The notes beneath the pieces are model-generated. The model was not told where the DNA came from and made no database searches. It saw nothing but the letters and a program-made list of their open reading frames with translations. The position numbers and the translations under genes are program-made. A DNA stretch of 64,000 nucleotides from Blumeriella jaapii. Lineage: Eukaryota; Ascomycota; Leotiomycetes; Helotiales; Drepanopezizaceae. Numbering within the stretch: the first letter of the stretch is position 1; every line of letters starts with the position of its first letter. This document shows, piece by piece, positions 11,541-24,684 of this stretch. Where the stretch lies: assembly GCA_009599575.1 (NCBI GenBank), contig VWND01000047.1, positions 33,320-97,319 of the forward strand, in the 5' to 3' direction.

Positions 11541-14000
11541 AATATAACATTAATAACACGATAAAAAAAAAACAAAAACTTTAACAAAACCTATTTGAAA
11601 TTGTATAAGTGAGCACGTGACTTACCCATATGGAAAGGAAAGAATTTGCTAAACGCAATTTAAAAGGAAAAAGCTTTCCATTCAGAAACTTCAGAAAAAA
11701 AAGAAATCATACAAAAGTTATTATTCGAAACATCCGCGAAAATACCGATTCTTAAAAACAAAAAAAAAAAAACGAAAAGACTAGTATTAGCAATAGCAAC
11801 ACATCTGAAAAAAAGATTGTTGATTATAAAAAAAAAAAAAAGATTTAACAAAAGAAAAAAACTTATTATTATTACATATATTATTTCAACACTCGTTAAC
11901 GATATATTAGAAAATATTATTAATTAGCATTATATCCATTTTAGTTTTTAATATGCCATTAATTATATCGGCACTATTTTTACCTAGGTTTAATAAATCA
12001 AATAATTTTACGAGCGATATATCTGTTGAAAAATGGTTTGACCGTTTGAATTATAATTTTAAAATCTTCGGATTTCCTAATTCCGAACCTGTTTTATATT
12101 TACGTATAATTGCTATTTTGCTTAAAAATAAACTATTAAAGTTGTTTAAATTTAATTATAAAATAAAAAGTATTTTAGCGAATAAATCGAATTGCTCTGA
12201 GATAAAAAAACAAAAGATTATTAATTAATTAAAAAACCCAATACTTAGTTGACCAAAACCCGGTGAAAAAAAATTAATACTAGTAATAAAATCGAAGAAT
12301 TAGCCCAAAAGAAAAATAAAACACTAATATAATACTATTTACGAACAGTTATATTATTGAAAAAAACTAGATGCGAAAGATATAGAGAAATTTATATTAA
12401 ATAATGCTTTTTCATCAGATTCTTATCAAACGGATATAAATCGGCATTTTTTTAAAATCGTTATCAAAGCTTTTATAATCGGTATTAAAAATAAAAAACT
12501 ACGATTATATGCATTTAACATTAACGTTTTTTTATATTTATGCTTATAAAAAGCATATAAAATATTATTATTCTTCGAAACCGCATTAAAAACCAAAAAC
12601 TAAGTTTTTTTATTTATTAAACAAAAGCGCTACGTTAAAAGCTTAAAGGAAATAATTAAAAAAAAATCCGAAATGCCTGTTTTTATTATATTAATATTAT
12701 ATATAAATAAAAATTATATTATTTACTTTTAAAATCAATTGATAGTTTTTTTTCTCAAATCGTACGATTTGTACAAATCGTTTTTTTTTACAAAATGCCC
12801 GCCAACAAAACATATAATACTAAGCAACCAACCCCTAACAATAGTTATTACAATAATAATCTAACAATTAAAAAGATCGACGTTCCGGAAATTATAATAA
12901 TAGTAATAATTAAAATACTCGAAATCCTTAATTATTTTAACAACGTTTAACCGTATTTTTAAAACTTGCATTTAAATTCAAAAACTCTTTTGTTAACAAA
13001 TTACGCTAATACGATAAAAACAAAAATGGACTTTTTTGTATCGAATATAATTAATATAATTATATTAAATCAAAATGCATTAATACTTAGCTGACAAATT
13101 AAAAAAAAGCTTTATTTTATCGCTATTTTTTATTTTAAATCGATTTGTTTTCGCTAATATGCTTAAAATTATAAATAAATCTTAAACAAAAGTGATTGAT
13201 TTAAACCAAAACTTATTATTGCTATTATCAAACCCAGCAATACTTATCATATTATTTTATTAAAATCAAAAAAACATTTGCATAAGCTTTTTCTAATACG
13301 CAAATAGCCGAAATGCTTCAATTAAAAACGAACCTTTTTTTAATCAAAACTTTAATCTTAAAACATTGGAAATAAAAAATGATTTAATATATCGAATAAA
13401 AAATAACGAAAACTTATTTTTTTTAAAAAGCATTTATTTAAACGTTTTTATAGCTATCCGAGTAAAAAAAAAAACAGAAAATAGCTGTATTTTCAAAAGA
13501 TATAAATGCTATTAAATAAGTTTCCGTTTCCAAAAAAACTAATAATGCTTTTATTGCTCCCGTGGCTTTTGCTGCGAAAAAGCTTCGAAAGCTACGAAAT
13601 ATTATAAATCGAGCAAAAAAAAGGTTTTATTAATTATAAAAACCTGGCAACCAAGTTTAAAATCACAATTAACTTTTTTAAATTATTCTAATTATTACTA
13701 AAAGTCTTAAAAACAATTCCGAAAGCTTAATATTAAACGAAATAACCGAAAAACCAAAAAAAATATTAATATTATTTTAATTATTATTATTACATCAGCT
13801 ATACTATTTGCAATACGACCAATTGCAACTAAATCTTTTATTCAAGCTATGTTTTATTAAATAAGCATAGGGTTGAAAGCAATAGCTCCCAAAATTCACT
13901 TAAACGACAAGGCTTAAAAAGTTTTTAAACCATTATTCGCATTAAAAAAACAAATAAAACAATCGACGTCAGTTTGCCTAAAAGCATAACCTCCATTAAT
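11541..14000 (+). pseudogene. Leader and gag remnant of family 4
   Basis: The clearest part is 11953-12228, 91 open codons from an ATG: a stretch reading VEKWFDRLNYNFKIFGFPNSEPVLY-like, typical of a fungal Gag where a weight-bearing Trp and short helices precede the capsid core. The frame goes on past stops to about 12700. Between 12780 and 14000 a low-complexity Asn/Gln-type region is suspected but nothing specific is recognised. 11541-11950 has no identifiable coding content. The Gag call rests on position upstream of protease/RT and weak resemblance. Confidence 0.5.
12756..12771. repeat. 16-bp perfect palindrome
   Basis: CAAATCGTACGATTTG, followed directly by a further partial copy TACAAATCG. 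It sits in an AT-rich, otherwise featureless part of the family 4 relic. A chance hairpin is possible. Confidence 0.5.
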
Positions 14001-17000
14001 TAGAATTCAGATATTATTTTAATTTCGGTAAATCTGATAAAAAAATTGAAATTAAAGCCTATCACTCTGAAGTTTCAAAATATTAAAAATGTTACTTATA
14101 AAATTGCAAACGAAAAAATTCACAATTTGTCAGAATATATTATTTTATATATAAATATAAAAAGCATTTGACGATATATAAATACTTTTATTCGGGAATT
14201 ACTAGAACTTAAAAACAATGTTTTACAGCTTTTTTTAGAATTACTATGGTTTTATATAATAAATGCTTATTTTGATATTATTAAAAACAGAATTTTAATT
14301 AGTAGTAATATAAAAGGAGAAAAAAAAATTACGTTGCAAAAATCAACTTTTCAAATGCTTATCACGAAAATCAATCTGGTTTTTTATTTTAATTTCAAAT
14401 CGAAAAAATCTTTCGAAAATTTTACAATTAAATTCGGTTTTTTACTAAATTCGAAAAAGACCGATAATAACAATATTAATACAACTGATAACGAAGATTT
14501 TATATCAAATAATTCGGATAATATTTACCTTTCGGAAAACTAGGATTTGGGCATCGCTTTGAAAATGGCGGAAAATTAATTAATACAAAAAAAAAAGCTA
14601 GCTTTATTTTTTTTTTTTTTTGAAAAACACTTTCAGTTTTTAATTCGCAAAACCTAAATCATTATATATTTATATTCAAATACTTTTTACTAGAATGCAT
14701 ATCAGAACTCTATTTATTGATTTCTATTATAATTACATAACTTATAAAACGCATTGCATTAAAAAAACCATTAATAACATCATTTTTAATACAATTAAAT
14801 TGCAAATTTATTAAAATCTCATTTGAAACGAAAAAAGCTATTTCTTTTCCGATAATAAAAAAAATAATACGACTATTATTAAAAAAAGTTTCCGACGATA
14901 TTTTTAACAAATAAACAACTTCTTGTAAATTAACGTTTAAAAATGGAATCTCCGCAAACAGACTAAAAAACGTACAAAAATTATATATATATATATCGAG
15001 AAATTAATAGCACCGGCCTTAATAAATTTCCATATACAAATTTATATATATATCGATATAAAATTCCTGCAAACGCATTATTAATAGCCGATAATGCATT
15101 TCGAAAATACACTTTTATTAAATTAACCTGGCTAAACAAAACGCTAAATAAAAAGATTCGTTATAACATTTTCGAATCTATTTATATAGCTAACGATAAG
15201 CTATTTGATTAAAACAGTCATTTTTACCTTATAAACAAATCTGTTAAATTCCGATTTAAAAAAAGAAAATATCGAATAATATTCGATTATTTTAAAATCA
15301 AAAAAAAAACACCTGATTGCATACTAATCGAATTTAATAATTATACAGCGTATTTTAGCAATCTATTTTATAAGGTTTTTAATTAATTTGATTTAAAACA
15401 CGATTATTAAAATATTTAAATCCATTTAAAAAACAGGCATATATATACTTTTTCAGCTTTCGGTTATTCACAAATGCAGCCTACCAAAATGCTTTAAAAA
15501 AAAGCTTTTAGCGCTTTCTTTTATACCGAACTAATAAAAATTATACTCGGAGATATACCGAAATTTTAACGCGCAATTAATAAAAAATACGATAATTCGG
15601 AACCGTTATTATTTTCTTTTTATTTTATAAAAAAGGATTTTAAATTACAAAAACTAAGCTTTTATATAAATAATATTTTCAACGGAAATACTAATTTTAA
15701 AAAAGCTTTTGCATTTTTAAAAAACTATTTGTTACTTCGTTTATTATAAAATCAATTCAAACTTTTTTTCAAAAAATACATTTTATTTAATAATAAAATT
15801 ATAATTTTAAAAGTCCGTTACAAAGCCGGAAAATTATATATTAAAGCTGAAAAATCGGAAGCATTGAAAATCTGGCCAGTATTTATTAACATAACAGAAA
15901 TACGAAGATTTCTGAATATAATTCAAATTACTAAAAACTGAATAAAAAACTTCGCTGAAATTGCTAGATTATTAAATCGTTTTACTAAAAACGTATTTTA
16001 AAAATGAAAAACTCTTAAAATGATTTTTTTTTTTTATTAAAAAATTGTTGCAATCGAATAATAAAAAAAGCCGGTTATATATTATTAATGCCGGTTTTAA
16101 TATATACGAACGCATTTGCATTTGCCGATAAATGCTATATATTTCAACGGCAAAAAAAAAAGTCTGTATCAATTTTATTATTATACGACAGTTTTTTTAT
16201 TTATTAAAATTTAACAAAATTACGAAATATACAAAAAAAAGCTATTAATTATGGTCGAATATTGCAAAAAGTACTTTTATATAAACGTTGCGACGAACTT
16301 TTTATTTTATATACTAATTATGCTTTTTTAATATACTTTTTTTCACCCAAGTTTATTTACGAAAAAATTTATGCCCGATAAACAGCTAAAATAAAAGTTT
16401 TAAATATAACAATCTATTATATTAAAAGTCTTAGAAATAAAATGGCTAATGCTTTATTAAAAATCATTTTCTCTGGTCAAAACTGTTCGAAAGCAGATTT
16501 AAATAAATATAAAACATTAAATAACAAAAAAAAAAAGTGTGGATTTGAAAAAACGGAATTAATAGCTATAAAAAGCTATTGAAAAAGATTGCGGATTTTT
16601 TAATGCAATCAAAGAAAATAAAAGTTAAAAGTATCCGAAAAATAATATAATTATTAATAATTTAATAATTAACAAAAACCTTTTTATCCGATATTAATTT
16701 AATATTATTTTTGAAAAAAATAAAAAAAAAAAAAATTATATGCTAGAATTGGAGCCCGAAGCTCTATTTGCAAAAGTGTTATTATTGCTAAAAGATAAAA
16801 ATATTGCAAAATCAATATCTGCTATTATTATAAATTCAGAACGAGCGTACGAAAATTGCTTTTGGTATTTAAACGTTTTTAAATACTTTTACCGATAAAA
16901 ATATCCGATAAATTACGACAAAATCCGAAAAAACACAATTACAACGCAAAGCATTTAAATACAAATAGGAAAACAACGCTTTTTAATATAAATAGAAAAG

Positions 17001-18590
17001 TGTTTATAAAAAATATTTAATTTCCGGCCAGATGGCTGAAACCTTAGTAGCTGCATATAATTAAAAAAATCATTTTGCAGCAACGATTATTACGAAAAAA
17101 CTAAAAAAATATTTAATAATTAAATATTACTTAAAATATATGCTTTTATATTAAAAAGTGCTTATAATATGCGAAGTTTAAAATTGCTAACAGACCCCAA
17201 TTATTATTAAATATAATAGTTTTAGGTCTTATGGAATTATTAAAAGCTAATTTTTGTAGCTTTTTTCCTGAAGTTCCATTAAAATGCAAGTTTCTATTAT
17301 TTATAATCGATTATTTTTCGAAGTTTCTTTGGATTTACCTATGCTTTTTACCAAGTTCAGAATAAATAATCAAAAGCCTTATTTTATTATTTCAATCAGA
17401 TAAATGCCCGATCGAATTTTATATTAATTTAAAAAATCATTTCGGTGATATAATCAAAAAGTTTGTAAAAAAAAAAAGAGTTTTATAAACTAACTTCCTT
17501 ATTGCATCGAAAAAATCGACTGATATAGCCGAAAAGGCTGTAAAAATAATACAAAAGGCTTTGGAAAAAACTGGTGGAAAGTTTGAAAAAAAAATTGAAA
17601 TTATAATCTTCGAAGTTAATACAAAAAAAATTCTTTTCTTCGGATATTTACTATTTAATATTTAAAAAGAATATTAATCAAAAGCGGCTATAAATATGAC
17701 TTTTCCGAAATACCACGTTAAAATTATTTATCAAACCTTTATTAATTAAAATTTTCTTAATATATTTTTAAAATGCAAATTCAGCAGATTATAAAAAATA
17801 GAATAATGCAATTCTGAAACATATTGTTATAAAAAAAAAAGTTATTTAAAATGTAACCCAAACTACGAAACAACGATAAAACAATACATTTAAAAAGATG
17901 CCGAAATTAAAAACTTTAATATCAAGCTTATTAATTATGCTGTATAACCATACAATTGCAAAGCAAAAACTAAAGCTATTTTGGAAAGGACTTTTTCGAA
18001 TTTTTGATTTCGGAAAAAAACATATAAGATTTTATATACGTTAAAACAGTTAAACCGGAAATCTATTTCAAAACGATTTTATATCGATTAGCTAAAACCT
18101 TTTTATTTACGCACTGTTTATTTTATTACAGAATCAAAAAAAAAATGCTTACGTATTAAAATCTTTGCGCTAAAATATTATAATATTTAATTTTATTAAA
18201 TCTTCGGGCAGAATTTAAAAAAAGAAAAACAGATTATAAAATCATGCTTTTAGTTTTAAAATATGCTTCCGATTACAAAAAACATAGTTTTTTATTAAAA
18301 AAAACTTTCCTGGATAATAAAAGGAAATGAAAAGCCAATTTGATAAATTAATTAAAAATCAGAAGGATATTATATGTTAATATTTTTTTATGAAATTCTT
18401 GCTTTTGCAAATTTTAGCCTTTTAAGCTTGATTTTTGCATTTGAAAGCTTTCGGAACGAAAACTTTTTAAAAAAAGATTTATTATAATTTGAAGCGTTAA
18501 GCGAAACTAAAAGCACGGATCCGCACAATCTGTACTTAAACTTTTCTGAGACTTCCATTCTTTTAAAATAATACATTTCCGATCTCAAAA
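14000..18590 (+). pseudogene. Protease-RT-RNase H-integrase remnant of family 4
   Basis: Pol of a fungal gypsy lineage distinct from families 1-3. About 14230-14310, NAYFDIIKNRILI matches the C-terminal end of the protease. RT: FNNYTAYFSNLFYKVFN and NRHIYTFSAFGYSQMQPTKM at about 15320-15500, then a palm/thumb segment to 15880. RNase H connection: ITEIRRFLNIIQITKNWIKNFAEIARLLNRFT in consensus at about 15890-16000, YDSF at 16180, and RNKMANALLK at 16430 (end of RNase H, normally NKVADGLSR). Integrase: LMELLKANFCSFFPEV and FIIDYFSKFLWIYLC at about 17230-17345. Beyond 18100 only a tail is seen. Stops and shifts are everywhere. The family match is from memory of the consensus motifs; the order of domains supports it strongly. 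Confidence 0.75.
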
Positions 18591-18665
18591 ACTACCTTGT
18601 CCCATTTTTCTCTGCTGTAGGGTGCAGGCTTTTTTTTAACTGGGGTATTATTTACATACTCTGGG
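18591..18665. other. Single-copy host piece left of family 3 insertion
   Basis: About 75 bp with near-normal composition (CTGCTGTAGGGTGCAGG). It ends in CTGGG (18661-18665), the left target duplication of the family 3 element. Before the insertion it was joined to 24685 onwards. The left boundary with the family 4 relic is uncertain. Confidence 0.55.
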
Positions 18666-18840
18666 TGTTAAGGGGTGCGAACGAGCAGAAGATTCGTAGG
18701 TGATTTGCATTAACTACGAGGTTTTTAAGTTAAAGATGCCGCGAAGTCTAAGATACAGTATGTACGAGCTCCGATATCACGTAATAACAACGTGATCTTC
18801 GGACCACGTGACCAACGAACTGACATCTTATCCCTTCATA
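18666..18840 (-). repeat. 3' LTR of family 3
   Basis: 175 bp, the left member of the pair. The left (outer) part is closer to the unmutated state and the right (inner) end is mutated (TTATCCCTTCATA against TCATCCCCTCACA in the other LTR). It contains two CACGTG/TCACGT-type words. Confidence 0.92.
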
Positions 18841-19180
18841 TATAATTCTCTTTTTTATTTTTTATTTAATTTCGTCGTCGAAGTTTATTTCTATAAATCG
18901 AGCTTCGTTCGCGAAGCGTTTTTGTAAACGAATGCGAAGTTTAGCTGAAATAATAAAAGAAATAATAAAAAAGGTAAGCTTTTTTAGTTTCGAAAGCAAA
19001 ACAATTAATTCCTTTATAATAAAAAAGAAATTAATAGCAGTTTTTTTATGTTTAATAACAATTGTAAAAACCTTTTTTAATAATAAAAGCTCGTCTTCGT
19101 TATTTATCGATTTAGCACGTTTTTTGTTAGTAATTTTGGCTTTAGCCAGTTCTGCTTTAATCGGGTAAGATTTTTAAAAA
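18841..19180. other. 3' tail of family 3 between chromodomain and LTR
   Basis: About 340 bp after the chromodomain. No gene recognised; an open frame at 18932-19168 on the plus strand is antisense noise. In sense orientation the end next to the LTR is purine-rich (AAAAAAGAGAA) and can be the polypurine tract. Confidence 0.5.
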
Positions 19181-22100
19181 AAAACGTATAGCGAATTTAA
19201 TTATAAAATTATATGCGTTAATAACGTTTTTTAGCGGTTTTCAAAACTAATCTTCGGCGTTATAGCCACGCTATTGTATCAAATAAAAAAAGTTAAAGTT
19301 TCGTTTAAAATCGAAAATAGCGTTTATAACTTATAATAAGCTTCCGTTTGCGTCGATAAAAACAAATAAAAAGAAAAGGTTTTTTTGCCCTGGAAAAGGG
19401 TCGTTGTAAGCAAGTTTGAGCAGATTGGTATAAAAAACAAAATGTAATAATTTTTGCTCGAAAAGTAATTTCAGCTTATAATTATAAAAGCTTAAAATTT
19501 CGGCGATCTTATAAAAACCGTAGAATTTATTATTTAGTTTTTTAACTAATTTGATAAAAGTTATATTACGTTTGTTAAAAAACACGTTATTTTTTATTTT
19601 GTAAGCAAAAGCTGATTAGCGTTGTTAATTAAAATAGTATTTTTGGTCGGCCAACGCTGAAATCAGATTTGTACGTAAAAATAATTTTAATTTTTTTATT
19701 TTATCGGCGAAATCGTTTTTTTTCGTATTTATTATTCGCAAAATGCGTAAAATAAAACCTAAAATAGGCTTAAATAAAAAAAAGCTTATTCGGGAGTAAA
19801 AGCTTTTGTTAGCGTAAAAAAAGGAAATTCCGGTAAAAGCGTTTACAGCGTTATTCGCTGCGAATTCAGCTAAAAAAAGCCAATCTTCCTAATTTCTTTA
19901 AGCGTATTCGATAAATTGTTTTAAATAAAAAAATAGGTAAGCGTTCGCGTTTTCGGTCTGGCCGTTCGTTTCGAAATAAAAGCTAATAGATAGCGTAATA
20001 TTGGTTCCGAAACGGTAATTAATAGCTTTCCAGAATTATAAAACAAATAAAAAACTTCGGTCTGAAATTATAAAATCGGAAAAATTATATAAACGCCAGA
20101 TATTTCTGCAAAACAATTTGATTAAATCTGTCGCTTTTATAATTGTATAACAAATTATATAATATCGTTTTTTAGTAAAGCGATAAACTATTATTATAAT
20201 CAGATTGTTTCGACTTTTATGCTTTTTCACTGGAAAAAGGCCTATAAAATCGACTGATATATGGCTTTAACGGCGTAAAAAAATAAATAGAAATTTAAGA
20301 AATCCTTAATAGCGTTGATTAGTGCTTATATTACAAAAGCAGCCGTTGCAATTGCGAACAAATCTTTTGCAATTCTCGGAAACTAATAACTAATAATAAT
20401 TTTTATTAATAATTTCGTAAAGCTTGTTTTTGCCAAAATGGCTTGTTTTTATTAAATCATAAGCTATTTGTAAAAGCTAAATACGAATAAAAACGTTTAA
20501 ATTCGATATATCGGAAACGTAAAATCGGTTTCGGAAATATAATTTATTATTACGTATAGCGTATTTAAAAAGTTATAACGTTTTGGATTTCGGAATACTT
20601 TTTGGTTTTTAAATATTTTTTTTTTAATAGCGATCCACAGCTTGTTAATAAAATAGTATTTATCCAGAAGTCGTGAAAGCTTTTCGTCGTCTGCTTCGAA
20701 TTGTTTTAACGAAGCCGGAAAAGCGGTTAAAACTTCGGTTAAATAGTATTTTTTAAAAAAAGCCTGGTTTTAGAACTGAATTTTTTCGTTTAAAAAGTCC
20801 TGAGGAAAATTTTGAAAACGTCGGATTAAAAAGTCAGGTTTGTTATTTTGTTTTTTAAATCTAAATATAACTACAAAATCAAAACCAGTTAAAAATTCGT
20901 TTCAGCGTACTTAACGCCTGTTAAATTATTTAATCGTTATAAAATATTTTAAATTTCGGTAGTTTGTAAATACTCGAATTGAATAGGCAGCTTTTTGTAA
21001 TTCGGCTCGCCAACCTTCGAAACAACGTATAATAGCGAAAAGTTTTTTATTATAAATTTCGTAATTGCATTCGGCTAAATCGAATTTCTTCGATATAAAA
21101 GCGACTGAATAAAATACTTTTGTATCGTTTTTTTAGAAAAAAATCCCTGAAAAAACGTAATTAAAAGCGTTAGTTTTAACAAATATTTTTTTATTAAAAT
21201 TAAAATAGAACAATATAAATACAGTCGTAAAAGCTGATTTAAAAAACTCGAAAGCTTTTATATAATCGTCGTTAAAATTCCATTTAATATTTTTCTTCGT
21301 TAAATTTATTAAAAAAATAACGATTCTAAAAAAACTTTTAATAAATCGTCGATAAAAATTCGCAAAACCTAAAAACGCTTATACGTTTTTAACGTTGAAA
21401 AAAAGATTTCAGCTCGTAATCGCTTCGAGCTTTTTAAAATCCATTTTAATTTTAATAATAAAAATAATCATTTTAAAATAAACGATTTCTTAAACTTCGA
21501 ATTCGCATTTTTTTATATTTAATTACAGGCCAGCGTTAAAAAAAGCTTAAAAAACGAAATTAACGTGTTTTTTGTATTTTTAAAAATCGTTTAAATAAAC
21601 TAAAATATCGTTTATATAAGTTATGCAAAAAATATTTAAATAAAATCGCAGAATATCGTTTATGCGAAATTAAAACGTGGCGAAAACGTTGCATAATTCG
21701 AAAAGCATAATTAAAAACTCGAACAAGCTATATTTCGTATTAAATACAATAAGCCATTTATAGCTTTTTTTTATTCGAATCTTATTAAAAGCGGCGAAAA
21801 CATCGAATTTAATATAAAATTTGGCTTTGCTTAATCGTAAAAGCGTTTTAAATTAATAATAAAAAGTATCGGTTTTTAATTGTAATAGCGTTAAAAGCCT
21901 TATAATCGACGCAAAATCGTAATCTTTCTTCTGGTTTCTTCGCAAATAAAACTAAAAAAACTGCGAAAAAAAAGCTCGCTCGAATCCAACCTTTTTCGAA
22001 GTTTTTTTTAAAAAATTTGCGTAAAATTTAAAATTCGTCGACTAATATATTATACAAAAGGCCGTATAAAAATATTATTTCAAATCGAAATTCTATCGTA

Positions 22101-22900
22101 TAATCAACGCTTTTTTTATAAAATGCAAGCTTATCAACCTCGATAAAATCAAAAGCGGCTAAATAATAATAATAATAAAAAAAGAGTTTTATTCGAAAAT
22201 CGATTAACGATTTAATTTAAAAAGCCAAACGAATATCTTCTAGTAAAGCTTCAGCGAAATAGAATTCGGCTGAAAGTTATTATCGCGCAGTCTGAAAAAA
22301 CTTATTCTTTTATAATTAATCGATTTCAAATAATATGGTAAAAAGAGAATCGTCGGTTGAAACGCCTAGCTTGTGTAGTTATTAATTAATTTCGTATAAA
22401 AAAGCTGAGAATACTTCGATTTCTAGTTGAAAAGCCAAGGTGATAAATACAGCTGCTTTTGTACGACGAGGTGTAGCTGATAAAACGACGGTTTTGTAAA
22501 AATGGCGTTTCTGAACTAGGCCTAAAACAGCCAATTAATAAAAGTTTTAAAGTAAACAGTTCGAACGGCAGAAATCTAAATTAAAACAAAAGGTATTCGT
22601 AATTCAATTAATATAAGAATTGTATATTCTAAGCCAAGATTTGCTTAAAATAAAATCGTATTTTTTAAGTGTTATAATAAAAGCTGTAATTCGTTCGATA
22701 TAACGGGCGATATTAATTTGAAAAAAGATTTGATAAATAACGTCGCCGTAAATGAAAAAACGTTCGTCAATCACGGTAAATTTACGTAGGTTGATAAATA
22801 AAACAAAAGTCAATTCGTAATATTATACGAAAGCATAATTAATAAAATTATCGGTAGCTCCGGAATCGTTTAAAAAGTAGGTTTTAATATATGTATTATT
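19180..22900 (-). pseudogene. Protease-RT-RNase H-integrase-chromodomain of family 3
   Basis: Minus-strand Pol in chromovirus order. Protease: the catalytic DSGA is intact at 22867-22856 in NDSGATDNFINYAF, and the domain ends near FILSKSWL at 22650. RT at about 21950-21300: KPEERLRFCVDYKAFNAIT, then the active site read as CITYINDILVYLND (YIDD with Asp changed to Asn), then FLGFANFYRRFI. RNase H to about 20880: [22 protein letters not shown]. Integrase at about 20300-19870: VIVYRFTKKRYYIICYT, FIISDRSF (second Asp) and FETNGQTENANAYL (Glu). A chromodomain follows at about 19350-19180 (remnant of VWEVDAVLDSKR...YLVRWRGY...TWEPLENV). RIP stops break it throughout. Confidence 0.87.
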
Positions 22901-24212
22901 AGCAATTATAATACAAAGCAATATCAAATATGATTCCGGAACGCTATCCAAAGCAAATAATTTTAATTTATTTTTTAAAGGTTTTTAATAATAACAATTA
23001 TTAAAAACAGTTAATTTTCCGATTTTTTGCTTCGGCTTTAGCTTTTTTAATCTAAGGAAAATCGGAGCAATTAGCAGCTCGGTGTTTATCGCTGGCATAT
23101 TATAAGCAAAAGTTGTTAGCAAAAAAGTAGATTCGGCGAGCTAGCTTTTCGGCGTCACCGACTAAACGTCTGTTTTTTGCTATATTAATTGCGGTTTATA
23201 TAATTACTTTAGTTTAAATAGCGCTAAAATCTATAAAATCGCTTTGAATAATAATCGTAATAATAATTTTAAATATAAAAGCGGAAAAAATAATTTCCGT
23301 ATTACGGTTTCCGGTTTTATAATAATTAAAATTTAATTATCGAAAAACGATATCGGTTTCGCGTATTTAAGCGCAAAAACCAATAAAATCGGTTTTTAAA
23401 TCGAAAAGGTTAATATACGATAAGCGAATAATTATATCAAAATAAAAAGCTTCGCGCAAAATAGCGATAGCGGCTTTGTTATTAAATTTAATATAATTTT
23501 TAACTTTCAGTCAAATAAAAAGAAAAATAAACAAAAATTGATTATTTTATTTAAAAAATAAAATTCTTTTAAATGCATCTGCCTATTAATTAAAAACACC
23601 GAACGATTGTTAAAAGACTTGAATTATTTTTGTAATAATTAAATAGGAAAAAATATCGTTCGTACGTAAACTTTTTTGTAAAACGCTTTTGGCTATATCG
23701 GAAAAGCGGAAGAAAAAATAATTTATGCGATTCTATTCGGTCGCATACCAATTTTGATTAAAACGAAGCTTTAAAATTATATTTTAAAAAAAAATAATAA
23801 AATGCTTCGTAACGTTGCCGGTGCTATCCGAATTTGTAAACTTATCGGGGTCGGAAAAAGTAGGTATTTTTTTTTTTACGTTTAAAATATTCGATGTATT
23901 TTAATTAGTAAAAGCTTATTTTCGGAGATTAGCAAATTCGGCTTCGCGGTTTTGAATCACTTTTTTTTAAAAAGCCTTTTTTTTCCAGTATTATACCGTC
24001 TGAATATCCAGCTTTTAAGCGAAATTATTTAATTTGGCCTTAAGTAATACTATTATATCGTTCTGCTTTACCGCGTAAGCGAAGATATCGAGAATTTCTT
24101 AAAAGCAGGCTTTCGTATTAGCGATCAGAGCGGCGACGATTTGATCGGAATATTTAAAATGTTTTAAAATAAAGCAATTGAAAAGTTCCGATAATTTAGG
24201 AAGTTCCGACAT
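22900..24212 (-). pseudogene. gag of family 3
   Basis: The frame starts at ATG 24212-24210 with MSELPKLSELFNCFIL, then HFKYSDQIVAALIANTKA, with CAA/TGG codons now stops. Around 23200-22950 a Cys-containing stretch precedes the protease in the usual nucleocapsid position; it is too eroded to show a clean CCHC. Start chosen because translation upstream of it is repetitive leader and the next residues match a Gag-like helical N-terminus. Gag identity rests mainly on position before the DSGA protease. Confidence 0.65.
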
Positions 24213-24348
24213 TTTCGGTATTAATGCCCGTTAAAGAAAAAGCGTGAAATATATTTTGTTCCGGAATATAGGCAGAAGCAGAACAAAGTTTTTCGAATGT
24301 AAGTCTTGTGTTAAAAAGAATTGTCGTTTCGTAATTTCGTATAAAAGG

Positions 24349-24393
24349 TCGTAGAAATCGTAAGGATCGTAAGGGTCGTAGAAGTCGTAAAAT
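24349..24393. repeat. Five 9-bp tandem repeats in family 3 leader
   Basis: Units TCGTAGAAA, TCGTAAGGA, TCGTAAGGG, TCGTAGAAG and TCGTAAAAT. They lie between the 5' LTR and the gag start. A multiple of three, so an open frame across them (24429-24196, minus) reads as Leu-Arg repeats; I take it as leader, not as a gene. Confidence 0.8.
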
Positions 24394-24504
24394 TGTTATC
24401 GCGATAAGATTGATTTTCTGTATGCGCAAAAGCAGAACAGAGTTAGCAGGCCTTTTCAGCTCGAAGGCTGAAATAAAGATATTAAAGAGGTTTGGTAGTT
24501 AATA

Positions 24505-24679
24505 TATCAAAGGGTGCGAACGAGCAAAAGGTTCGTAAGTGATTTGCATTAACTACGGGGTTTCTAAATTAAAAGTGCCGCGAAATCTAAAATACAATGT
24601 ATGCGGGCTCCGATGTCACGTGACAACAACGTGACCTTCGGACCACGTGACCAACGAACTGACATCTCATCCCCTCACA
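24505..24679 (-). repeat. 5' LTR of family 3
   Basis: 175 bp, the right member of the pair; outer end ATCCCCTCACA unmutated, inner end TATCAAAGGG mutated from TGTTAAGGGG. It is flanked on the right by CTGGA (24680-24684), the target duplication. Contains CACGTGAC words at about 24616 and 24643. Confidence 0.92.
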
Positions 24680-24684
24680 CTGGA

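Larger units (their letters stand above)
11541..18590 (+). mobile_element. Family 4 Ty3/gypsy relic, strongly eroded, no LTRs found
   Basis: An internal region with gag, protease, RT, RNase H and integrase remnants in order on the plus strand. It shares no sequence with families 1-3 and has visibly fewer CpG dinucleotides than its neighbours, which suggests an older relic. I could not find paired LTRs: the left edge is the end of the family 2 LTR at 11540, and the right edge fades into single-copy DNA near 18590. Either the LTRs were lost or they are too eroded to see. Confidence 0.75.
18666..24679 (-). mobile_element. Family 3 chromovirus, complete, 6,014 bp
   Basis: A full-length Ty3/gypsy element on the minus strand. 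Two 175-bp LTRs (TGTTAAGGGG...TCACA on the plus strand) enclose gag, protease, RT, RNase H, integrase and chromodomain. The flanks are CTGGG (18661-18665) and CTGGA (24680-24684), a 5-bp target duplication with one G/A difference of the RIP kind. Both flanks are unmutated single-copy DNA. There is only one copy in this window, but its RIP load implies others in the genome. Confidence 0.92.

Noticed and set aside
24647..24684. Start of the 115-codon frame at an ATG inside the family 3 LTR
   Set aside because: That part belongs to the LTR; only the portion from 24685 on is host DNA.
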